A stretch of DNA of 38,824 nt from Phallusia fumigata (lineage: Eukaryota; Chordata; Ascidiacea; Phlebobranchia; Ascidiidae): contig QXVZ01012480.1 of the NCBI GenBank assembly GCA_008931825.1, positions 1-38,824 on the forward strand. The letters are read 5' to 3'. Positions 21,401 through 33,400 of the stretch are shown here, one piece after another. Below the pieces are notes generated by a model. That model had not been told where the DNA came from. It ran no database searches and saw nothing but the letters and a program-made list of their open reading frames with translations. The position numbers were made by a program, and so were the translations under genes. The first letter of the stretch is position 1, and each line of letters begins with the position of its first letter.

Positions 21401-24400
21401 AATTATCATCAGCTTCTTGATTAAATTCTGTGCTGCATACAATTTATGTTTACGCATGTGTATATTGGCTTGCATTTACCTAATTACAACTTACAACATA
21501 TAAATCTCAGGTTGAATTTTCTTGCAGAGTCAGGTTGTGGGTTTAACGCCACAGCCACAGCAACAGCTCAAACCCTCACATCACCACGTTACCCATCTGA
21601 TTACCCTAGTAATAGTGAATGTTATTGGCTAATCCGCGCCGGTGAGGGAAAGCAAGTCAATCTCACAGTGGAAAGACTTTACACTGAAACATGTTGCGAT
21701 TATCTAAAGGTGATTGATATTTCCAACGCACCACAAAACTTTCATACATTTCCAATGTATTACTAGACCTTTGAGTGAAAAAAGTTTTTATTGCACTTAA
21801 AACTTAAAATTGACTTTTAAAACCTTTTGCCCACCCCAATTTTTATGAGATGAAAACCTATAGTAAGTCCACTGCCAAGCTTTAGTTATAATTTTGTTTT
21901 AAAATTATATTATTAATAAATTAGTAAAAATACACCAAAGTTTTTCGATACAACAGGTTTACGACAGTGATTCGGAAACTAACCTCATCGATCAATTGAA
22001 TGATCGTGTTTCTGGACGAAGTTTCATCTCAACAAATGGAGTCCTTCTTGTGTATTTTTACTCAGATGGTTCTGTAGAAAGAGATGGATTCACCTCGTCA
22101 TTTTATGGTTAAAACTAATCTTAATAAACTTAACTACAAATAATATTTATTTACAAGATGTTTTTGTTGCAGAAATTGAAACTCCAGTAGTGGGTAAGAA
22201 CCAGTAAAATTATCACAGATGTTAAAATAGTTGAATTAGACAAATTGCCTAAAATTAGTAGTAGTTGCAAACAATTTTTTCTGATTTCAATTCTTTTTTT
22301 ATTTAATGTTTTTCTCTTTTTAAAATCTTCAGACACGCAAGCTGAATTACAAAAAACAAATGTAACAGGTAAAACTGATTACTTGCTAACAGATTAACTT
22401 AAGTATCTTAATAAGGAGGTCTCTGTTGTGGTCATTAAATGAAATAGCCAGAAAACACTTTTCAACCTTATGTAAACTTTAATTTGTCTTTTACATAAGC
22501 TTCAATATTTTATAATTCAATGCTAATCCATTGCTTAAAAAGTTTTCCTCACAAGGATCTTGTCCTTTTAATTTTCAGTTTGTGAAGACACGAAAGTGTT
22601 TGTAACACCAGGAAGAAATGTCGCCATAAAATCAATCAACTACCCAAATAATTATGGAAACAACTTGAATTGTTGGTTAGTTGCCACGACAACAGAAGGA
22701 ATGCGATTAAAGTTGCTGCTCAATAGTTTTGTCACAGAAGGTTGTTGTGACTCTCTTACAGTGAGTTATTTTGCTTCTATCTCACCAATTCAGTTCTTTC
22801 AAAGTAACTTTTTCCTGTATAGTTGTTTGACTCGGATTCAGCTGGTAGTGACAATCAGATCGACCAGCTAAAGGGGGCGCAGGCAACTGGGGGAGCAGTG
22901 GCAAGTCGGTTTTCACCGAGCAACAGACTTGCTCTTCAATTCAGAAGTGATGGATCGGTGGGTTACCAAGGATTTTCTGGAGTTTTGTCTGCAGGTATTC
23001 AATGCACACAAATTTTACGATTTTTAAACTGAAATACAAATAAACCAACATCAGGAATGTTCTCACCCAGAAGAGCTACATTACCAGGGCAGTTTACATT
23101 CTTGTATTTGTTTAGTGACATCAACTTTGGATGAAGTAAATGTAACAAAAGTGGATGAAGACTCAAGCTCAGAAGAAGAAATTCTTAGTATGTTTTTAAA
23201 ACCCTGTAATTAAGTTTCCAAATATTTTGGCTTTCATAACAATGATTTATGCACAGCAAAAATTTTTTTCTGTTTGTTTTTGATAAGTCAGCTGTCTCAA
23301 ATAACTAATTGGTGACTTTTGACAACCCCTTAATTTCCAGTGTAACACTACATTTTTAGCCTAACATTCATATTTTACAACTAAACCTGCCAATACAACA
23401 CAAACTTGTTCAGATACAAACTTCACCTGTGCCAGCATTAACCGGGTAACAGTTGACAACGCTGTCGTTTCAAACACAGACGAGGTTACTACATGTCCAT
23501 TTGAATCTTGTGTGCACATGACAAGCGACACTCAAGTTAACGGTCAGTAGTGACTTGAAGTAATACTTCTATTTCACATGCATTTTTAAAAGTGCACAAC
23601 ATGTTTTGGATGGTAAAAGTTGTTGCATGGGGTTGTTTGGGCAATAAAGTCAAGAGCCCGCACACTGTTTGCAACAAAGAACTTTGTTGGCAAAATATAC
23701 ATCTAAAATAATAAACTTTTTGTTTAGCTGTGCCTCATACTGAGATTGTTTACCACCTTGTCAGGCAAATCTGTTTTGTGCAGGTGTCAGTGGCGAGGTG
23801 TTTGTGGCTGGTTGCATTTCCGCTGAGGATTGTGCAAACCTTACATGCGAGTTTATCTCGAGACAAGTTGCAGCTGGCCCAATCGGACTCAACGTTACAA
23901 ACTGCAATGTGACATGTTGCAATGAATCCATGTGCAACAGTCCGCATGGTGCTGGAATGAATGTGACATCACCAACTGTGGTTATGACATCACCAACTGT
24001 GGCTGTCACACCGTCAAGCACTTGTGGTGGTGATATTTTTGTGGATCTGGGTCTCAAACCAACAATAACAACCCCCTATTACCCTGGGAATTACCCATCG
24101 TCAGAAACATGTGAATGGGTGATAAGAGCCCCAACTGGCATTATCATCCAAATCAGCTTTGTTGACTTTTACACAGAAAATTGTTGCGACAAACTAAAGG
24201 TTAGAATTTTAACAATTTCAAATTTGCAATATTGGTAAAAATGATTTTGTTTCAGATTTATGATTCCAATGGTCAAGAAATCTCTGAATATTCTGGAGCA
24301 AACCCAGGCACTGATTTCTACACAAGCGAAAATTATGTCAAACTAGAATTCACATCAGATGGTTCTGTGAATGAAAGGGGATTTGAAATCACACTTGCTG

Positions 24401-27400
24401 CAAAAGGTAAGCGTTGAAAGTTGTCAAGTGGAAATGGGCCTGCATGGGCCAAAAAACATTTTGGTTCTGATTAGCCAGAGACCTTTTGCTGAGGCAAACT
24501 ATGCATTGGGTCAGCGATGGATGAGTGCAAAGTCATAGTATCAAGCACAGGGTTTTATTGTTTAACACATTTCTTGGTGTCTCAGAGGATGCAGTTAAAG
24601 TTGTGCCAACAGATGGTGGAGAAGGAATCTCAAATGAAACTATGGTAACCACCCCTCCAGGTAAACACAATTTTCCCTAACTACTTAAAAGGTATGAGGT
24701 ATAGTCATCCTTATGTTGTTTAGGTGATGGCTTACAATGCTGGTCGATCCAACATGTACGAGCAATGGGTAGAGACCTTGTGAACACACGAAGAGTTACC
24801 GATTGTTTCGGAGATAGCTGCCTCTTGCTTGCTGCTAATGCGACAATCTCAATGGGACCCCTCGGAGGTTGTGACTTTTTCCTCTGCAATTAAAATTTTT
24901 TACTGACAATTGTTTTTCCAATGCAGAACAATCAAGTTTGTTTACAATGGGAATGTGCGTTCCGACTTCATCGTGCCAAGTCATGGATTGTTCGTCCATT
25001 TCGACACTTGGCATGGCTTCTACATTGGGTCTCACTATTCACAATTGCGATGTGTCATGTTGTAATACAAGACTGTGTAATGATGTCACATCACAAACTA
25101 TGACATCATCAACACATGCTATGATGTCACCCACTGCAACAACAGGTAATATTTGCGACATAAATAAATTTGTGTTGCTTGTAATATTTTGTTCATTATT
25201 TTTGCTCAGAGCCAGAAAGCTCGACACGGCCTTCACATGTCACAGGTAAATATCATTGTTTGTTTCATTTCTGCACTTTCATTTATTCAACCAAAAAATG
25301 AAAGTGATATATCTAAATCCCTCTGCTTATCCTGCTTGGGCGGTGGCACAACAATTATATTAAAAAACGAAATTAGAAATGTAACAATTGATATACAGTT
25401 AGTGGGATAACAACATTTTTGAAGCCACACAGCCCTTACATGAAAACTGAGCAACTCACAGGAAAACTTCTATGTTAACAGTTTGCACACATGAAAGCAA
25501 CACTTCGATCAGCAAACTATAATATCTGTTAGATTGTTGATCCTCACAAATTTTTGTGTTGACAAATTTCTAACTGAGATCCCATGACAGAATCAAAACA
25601 AAATTGTAGTCACTTGGTTTAAAGAAACGATAACAAATCACAACTAAGACTTTGGGGGTTTTAAGGATTCATCAATCCATATCACTTTCTGCTCTTTTTT
25701 ACATTAAAGCCCGAGCAGAAACAAAATAAATGCTGTTTTTCGTTGAGTTGTTAAGCATCTTAAAAGCCTAATTCAGTAGTTAAACAACATTTTTATGTTT
25801 AAATTAAATAAGCCGAGTGGCTTTGCTCATTCCAACACATAAAGAATTTTTCTAAAACAATTCACAGGTTTCAGGAACCAAAGATTATTCAAAACATGAC
25901 AATAAATATTTTTGTGTTTTAGTTTCTGTCAATGGAACAAGCGAAACTACTACACCCAGTACAGCGACGACAAATACTTCAGGTTGTCTAACTTCCAAAC
26001 TGTTTTTTTGTAGCAACTTTAAAAAAACAGATTTTTTTAACTACAAAACCATTTGCACAAGCTTTAACTCAAAGACTTGCTAGCAACACAGCCTTGTTGT
26101 AAAGTTAGTTAGTGAAACACCAGCGCAAGATATTCTGCAGTTATAGGTTGTTATTGCCACATAGATAACTTTTGCTGAGGCTTTAACTGCAAATGGTTGC
26201 ACTTGATAAAAAGGTGTAATATTGATGTTTGTTGACGCTGGTCAGAAACAGAAAAAAGATCGATGCTGGACACACATCTACACCCGAACTTGTTGTAAGT
26301 AATTACTGACAGATTAAACTTACAACGTTCTCTGCAAGGTGGTGGCTTGCAATGCTGGTCGATCCAACACGTACGAGCAATGGGTAGAGACATGGTGAAC
26401 CAACGAGGAGTTACCGATTGTTTCGGAGATAGCTGTCTCTTGCTTACTGCTAATGCAACCATCTCAATGGGACCCCTCGGAGGTTGTGACTTTTTCCTCG
26501 GCAATTAGAATTCTTTCCTGACAATTGTTTTTCCCAATGCAGAACAATCAAGTTTGTTTACAATGGGAATGTGCGTTCCGACTTCATCGTGCCAAGTCAT
26601 GGATTGTTCGTCCATTTCAACACTTGGCATGGCTTCTACATTGGGTCTCACTATTCACAATTGCGATGTGTCATGTTGTAATACAAGACTGTGTAATGAT
26701 GTCACAACACAAACTATGACATCATCAACACATGCTATGATGTCACCGACTGCAACAACAGGTAATATTTGCGACATAAATAAATTTGTGTTTCTTGTAA
26801 TATTTTGTTTAATATTTTTATTCAGAGCCAGAAAGCTCGACACGTCCTTCACATGTCACAGGTAAATTTCGTTGTTTGTTTTGTTTCTCCACTTTTGTTA
26901 CTAGATGGCAAACAATCCTCAACAGAAGATTTATTCAAACAAAAAATTAAAGTGAAGTTTCTAAAACACCCTCTGCTTATCCCGCTTGGGTGGTGCCACA
27001 ACAATTATATTAAAAACGAAATTAGAAAAAACTTTTCTTTGTTGCAGTTTGTGAGGATAGTGATGTCAGAATTATCCCTGGAAATGATGTAATTATGACA
27101 TCACAAAATTATCCAAACTTTTACCGATCTGATAGTGATTGTTGGTTGGTTGTCACAACAATGCCAGGATATATCCTTCAAATCAATTTTGACTCCTTTG
27201 CTACAGAAGCATGCTGCGACGTATTTTATGTAAGATTTATTGTTTGTGATTAGAACAATTTAAATGATTATAATGGATGAAACATGACAAACATGCTTTT
27301 GTTCAGATGTATGATTCTGATGAGAAGAGAGTAAATGCTCGAAAGTTTATCGACCAGATGAAAGGGCGACAAACAAATGGAAATNGAGATAGCTGTCTCT

Positions 27401-30400
27401 TGCTTACTGCTAATGCAACCATCTCAATGGGACCCCTCGGAGGTTGTGACTTTTTCCTCGGCAATTAGAATTCTTTCCTGACAATTGTTTTTCCCAATGC
27501 AGAACAATCAAGTTTGTTTACAATGGGAATGTGCGTTCCGACTTCATCGTGCCAAGTCATGGATTGTTCGTCCATTTCAACACTTGGCATGGCTTCTACA
27601 TTGGGTCTCACTATTCACAATTGCGATGTGTCATGTTGTAATACAAGACTGTGTAATGATGTCACAACACAAACTATGACATCATCAACACATGCTATGA
27701 TGTCACCGACTGCAACAACAGGTAATATTTGCGACATAAATAAATTTGTGTTTCTTGTAATATTTTGTTTAATATTTTTATTCAGAGCCAGAAAGCTCGA
27801 CACGTCCTTCACATGTCACAGGTAAATTTCGTTGTTTGTTTTGTTTCTCCACTTTTGTTACTAGATGGCAAACAATCCTCAACAGAAGATTTATTCAACC
27901 AAAAAATGAAAGTGAAGTTTCTAAAACACCCTCTGCTTATCCCGCTTGGGTGGTGCCACAACAATTATATTAAAAACGAAATTAGAAAAAACTTTTCTTT
28001 GTTGCAGTTTGTGAGGATAGTGATGTCAGAATTATCCCTGGAAATGATGTAATTATGACATCACAAAATTATCCAAACTTTTACCGATCTGATAGTGATT
28101 GTTGGTTGGTTGTCACAACAATGCCAGGATATATCCTTCAAATCAATTTTGACTCCTTTGCTACAGAAGCATGCTGCGACGTATTTTATGTAAGATTTAT
28201 TGTTTGTGATTAGAACAATTTAAATGATTATAATGGATGAAACATGACAAACATGCTTTTGTTCAGATGTATGATTCTGATGAGAAGAGAGTAAATGCTC
28301 GAAAGTTTATCGACCAGATGAAAGGGCGACAAACAAATGGAAATTCAACCTTAACAAAATATTCACTCAGCAACAAACTCGCAATTCGATTTAAAAGTGA
28401 CGCAAATTTCCAAGAAACCGGTTTCAGTGCCACAATATCTGCAGGTACAAATCTTACAAGTGATATATAATTAGTGGGATAACAACATTTTTGAAGCCAC
28501 ACAGCCCTTACATGAAAACTAAGCAGCTCACAGCATAACTTCTATGTTAACAGTTTTCACACATGAAAGCAACACTTCGATCAGCAAACTATAATATCAG
28601 TTAGAATGGTTATCCTCTGATTTTTTTGCTGACCATTTTCTAATTGAGATCCCATGACAGAATCAAAACAAAATTGTGTTGACTTGATTTGAATAAACGA
28701 TGACAAATTACAACCAAGACTTTGGGGGTTTTAAGGATTCATTAATCCATATCACTTCCTGCTCTTTTTTACATTAAAGCCCGAGCAGAAACAAAATAAA
28801 TTCTGTTTTTGTTGAGTTGTTAAGCATTATTAAAAGCCTAATTCAATAGTTAAACAAAATTTTTATGTTTAAATTAAATAAACCAAGTGGCTTTGCTCAT
28901 TCCACAACATAAAGAATTTTTCTAAAACAATTCACAGGTTTCAGGAACCAATGATTATTCAAAACATGACAATAAATATTTTTGTGTTTTAGTTTCTGTG
29001 AATGGAACAAGTGAAACTACTACACCCAGTACAGCGACGACAGACACTTCAGGTTGTCTAACTTCCAAACTGTTTTTTTGTATCAACTTTAAAAAAACAG
29101 ATTTTTTTAACTACAAAATCATTTGCACAAACTTTAACTTAAAGACTTGCTGGCAACACAGCCTTGTTATAAAGTTAGTTAGTAGAACACTAGTGGAAGA
29201 TAATCGGCCATAATAAGTTGGGTATGATCTGACATTTTAAAAGCCTAACCTGCAAATGGGTGCACTTGATAAAATGGTGTAATATTGATAATTTGTTGAC
29301 GCTGGTCAGAAACAGAAAAAAGATTGATGCTGGACACACATCTACACCCGAACTTGTTGTAAGTAATTACTGACAGATTAAACTTACAACGTTCTCTGCA
29401 AGGTGGTGGATTGCAATGCTGGTCAATCCAACACGTACGAGCAATGGGTAGAGACATGGTGAACCAACGAGGAGTTACCGATTGTTTCGGAGATAGCTGT
29501 CTCTTGCTTACTGCTAATGCAACCATCTCAATGGGACCCCTCGGAGGTTGTGACTTTTTCCTCTGCAATTAAAATTCTTTACTGACAATTGTTTTTCCCA
29601 ATGCAGAACAATCAAGTTTATTTACAATGGGAATGTGTGTTCCAACTTCATCGTGCCAAGTCATGGATTGTTCGTCCATTTCGACACTTGGCATGGCTTC
29701 TACATTGGGTCTCACTATTCACAATTGCGATGTGTCATGTTGTAATACAAGACTGTGTAATGATGTCACATCACAAACTGTGATGTCATCAACACATGCT
29801 ATGATGTCACCCACTGCAACAACAGGTAATATTTGCGACATAAATAAATTTGTGTTGCTTGTAATATTTTGTTCAACATTTTTGCTCAGAGCCAGAAAGC
29901 TCGACACGACCTTCACATGTCACAGGTAAATTTTGTTGTTTGTTTCGTTTCTGCACTTTTGTCCCAAGATGACAAACAATCCTCAACACGAGATTTATTC
30001 AAACAAAAAATGAAAGTGAAGTTTCTGAAACACCCTCTGCTTATTCCGCTTGGGCGGTGCCACAACAATTTTATTAAAAAAAGAAATTAGAAAAAACTTT
30101 TCTTTGTTGCAGTTTGTGAGGATAGTGATGTCAGAATTATCCCTGGAAATGATGTAATTATGACATCACAAAATTATCCAAATTTTTACCGATCTGATAG
30201 TGATTGTTGGTTGGTTGTCACAACAATGCCAGGATATATCCTTCAAATCAATTTCGACTCCTTTGCCACAGAAGCATGCTGCGACGTATTTTATGTAAGA
30301 TTTATTGTTTGTGATTAGAACAATTTAAATGATTATAATGGATGAAACCTGACAAAGATGTTTTTGTTCAGATGTATGATTCTGATGAGAAGAGAGTAAA

Positions 30401-33400
30401 TGCTCGAAAGTTTATCGACCAGATGAAAGGGCAACAAACAAATGGAAATTCAACCGTTACAAAATATTCACTCAGCAACAAACTCGCAATTCGATTTAAA
30501 AGTGACGCAAATGTCCAAGAAACCGGTTTCAGTGCCACAATATCTGCAGGTACAAATCTTACAATTGATATATAATTAGTGGGATAACAACATTTTTGAA
30601 GCCACACAGCCCTTACATGAAAACTAAGCAGCTCACAGNACAAGCCAATAGTCTGGACATTAATTTGGTTCAGGTTCTCATCCAATGTAGGTTGTGCTGA
30701 GATGACACCAAGGGTTTTAGGTTCATGATAGGTTGCATAACACGTAGTTGATATACAGAAGCAATGTAACCAATTGATATGTTGGGCTAAAGCACAGGCC
30801 CAGACACATGAAAGATACATATTAGTTGCATTACAGAATGGGAGCCCGCAAGCTTTTGTAAATTTGGCATCGTACCATTTGTAAGTGATGTACGGTAAAT
30901 ATTAACTTGGGCTTGGGCTAAATAGTTCCTGCAGCAAACAAAATTCTGCTGACATTCACACAAAATTTTTATATTTTAAGTTCCCGATCGAAGCACTGGA
31001 CCAGCAACGACAACTTCAGGTTCGTTTAGAGTGTTTATGTTGTAAGTGTAACCTTGTAACCCAAAATTGTTTCACAGCAAGTTTACGATCATGCGATGTG
31101 ACACTTGAAGTCACAGATGAACCGAATTATCTCGAATCACCAAACTATCCCAGTCCATACAATGCAAACTCTCTGTGCATGTATGAACTACAAGCACCCA
31201 ATGGATCTCACATTCAGATTCAAGTGCAGGAGTTCCAAACCGAAACTTGTTGTGACAAACTTATTGTAAGTTTACAAACATTTGTGTATTTGTTTTTCCT
31301 CAACAATAAAACCTGCTCAGAAAAAAATTAAACAAAATGTCATTTCCCCAAGGTTTTATGCCAAATGCCCTGACTACAGTTACAGCTAGAATTAATCTAA
31401 AACTATATTTTTCAGTTTTATGACAACAGCCGGCAAACTGACACATGGGCTGGTACAGTAGCTAGAGGGACTGAATATCGTTCAATGTCATCAAAGGTAA
31501 CCCTTCGATTTACGTCAGATCTTGGAATTCAATATCGCGGCTTTAGAATATCATACATTGCCGGTAGGAAATAAAAGATGTTAAGATTATTTGTGTGTTT
31601 TTGTATTTGTACATTGTAATACATATAAAATATTGTGATTAAAATGCAAAAGCACCACAATCTCATTGCCTGCTTGTTCAGGTAACAAATCTGTGTTGTA
31701 ACAAATTATAATGAAAAACACAAAAGCATTATCTTGGCTTAATTCAAGACTGACCTAAGGTCTTGGAAATGCAATGCAGCAGTCATGATGTAACAATGGG
31801 TTAAAGTTCTGTGACAAAACTTCTATCCAGCCAAGACAACTATTTCAACTTACCTTTGCTTTGTGACTGAACTCCAAAACTAAGTACAGCTGGCTGGTAT
31901 TGCAAAAATGATCCACAAATCATGTATTATCACTCTACCGCTGTAAGATATTTATTGAAACTGGTAAACACTAAATTCTTGGAACTAAGATGGGGATCTC
32001 CCACAACAGCAACCCCAAATCTGCAGCACAATCCTTTCTTGCCTCAGCAACTGTGATCGACCAAACTGTTTAATAAAAGTTTCAACTTTTTTCAGTTGAC
32101 AGCGATCTTCCCACCTCCCCTTCCCCAACAATTCAGTCATGTGATTCGATGACACAAGCCACAATGACCCCGCAAACAATCGCATCCCCTGGGTGGCCGG
32201 GAAATTACCCGAGTCGTCAAGATTGCCGATGGAACATAATGGGTCAAGATGGATATTCGATTCAATTCAACTTCACTGAGTTTAGCACAGAATCTTGTTG
32301 CGACTATTTGGCAGTGAGTAAATTTGTTTTACTAAATTTAAATGCAATTTCACACAAAATAAATTTCAGTTTTTCATCGTGTTGTAAAGAATGGAATCTG
32401 AACCAAATTTTATTTTAATAACATTGAAAAGTAACTGATTGATTACTTTGCAATTTATTCATTGTTTATATTTTGTCAGATTTCCAGGAATGGATCACAA
32501 CTTCAAAGAATACGTGGGGACAGAAACAACATAATACTACAGTTTGATGTTCAAAATATTGAACTTGTATTTCACAGTGATGGAAGTTTGGAAAGAAGTG
32601 GATTTCATGGCTCATTCAAACTTGGTAAATACTGTGCAAACTGGACAGCCTGCGTTTCATAACAACTTTTATTCAAACATAACAAACTATTAAACAGCTT
32701 TCGTGATTGCCCAGATTTTTGAGAAATAGCTGGGTCAAATTATTTTTTCCTGGCTAACTTTGATTTTATAACTGTCTGTGATTGTTACAGTTTCTACGGG
32801 TTCTGCGACGATGACTTCAACGGCATTACCTCGACAACCATCTAGTAAGTGCACGTACATGTTGGTATTGACTCAATGGTGACATTTTTTGGTACAAGCT
32901 CCACAACAATGTATTAAATAATAATAATGAACGGTAGCATAAATTATCCACTGATGAAACCCTTCGCTCATATCAACACAAAGATTTTTATATTAGCATT
33001 GTGCCATATAAATTTTGTGATTTAATGAACAAACAGCAATGCCACTTCAATGCAACATATTAAGTGCCTGGCATTGCATGTTGTTCTGCTGTGCACATAA
33101 AATTCATTAGAAAATTTTTTCACTGCTCCATGTAACGATTTTTCCCACAGCAACTTCCTCCAGCCCAACATCCCCATCATGTGATTCAACAACACAAGCT
33201 GCGATGACTCCGCAAACAATCATGTCACCTGGATGGCCAGAAAATTACCCGAGTCGTCAAGATTGCCGATGGAACATATTGGGTCAAGATGGATATTCCA
33301 TTCAATTCAATTTCACAGAGTTCAACTCGGAATCTTGTTGCGACTATTTGATAGTGAGTAAATTTATCCGATTAAAACTACATGCAGTGGGAAAACTCCT

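Larger units (their letters stand above)
24700..30638 (+). repeat. Tandem array of three Ly6-centred repeat units (A, B, C)
   Basis: Units start with Ly6 exons at 24724, 26339 and 29403 and share exon and intron sequence. Units B and C each carry a CUB after the Ly6 and linker; unit A lacks it. After removing the N-flanked duplication at 26426-28344, the A-to-B spacing is about 1.6 kb and B-to-C about 2.1 kb, the difference matching the missing CUB. High similarity even in introns implies recent duplication or gene conversion. Confidence 0.8.

Noticed and set aside
26151-26504. 117-codon minus-strand open frame, also seen near 24677 and 29245
   Set aside because: It is antisense to the Ly6 exon of each repeat unit and reappears only because that exon is duplicated. 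It has no domain signature.
27307-27468. Chimeric open frame joining a CUB half to a Ly6 half across N 27385
   Set aside because: It is created by the assembly join; the homologous complete exons at 28267-28444 and 26339-26482 show the true structures.
12553-29825. Reading the Ly6/uPAR domains as three-finger toxins
   Set aside because: They share only the general cysteine fold. They occur as serial modules in large secreted proteins with CUB and vWA domains, which argues for an adhesion or recognition protein.
24700-30638. CRISPR-like or satellite array
   Set aside because: The repeats are kilobase-scale and exon-containing, with coding frame conserved and introns in matching places, so they are tandem gene-internal duplications.
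30368-30820. 150-codon minus-strand open frame
   Set aside because: It runs antisense through the second CUB6 exon and across an N, with no recognisable product.
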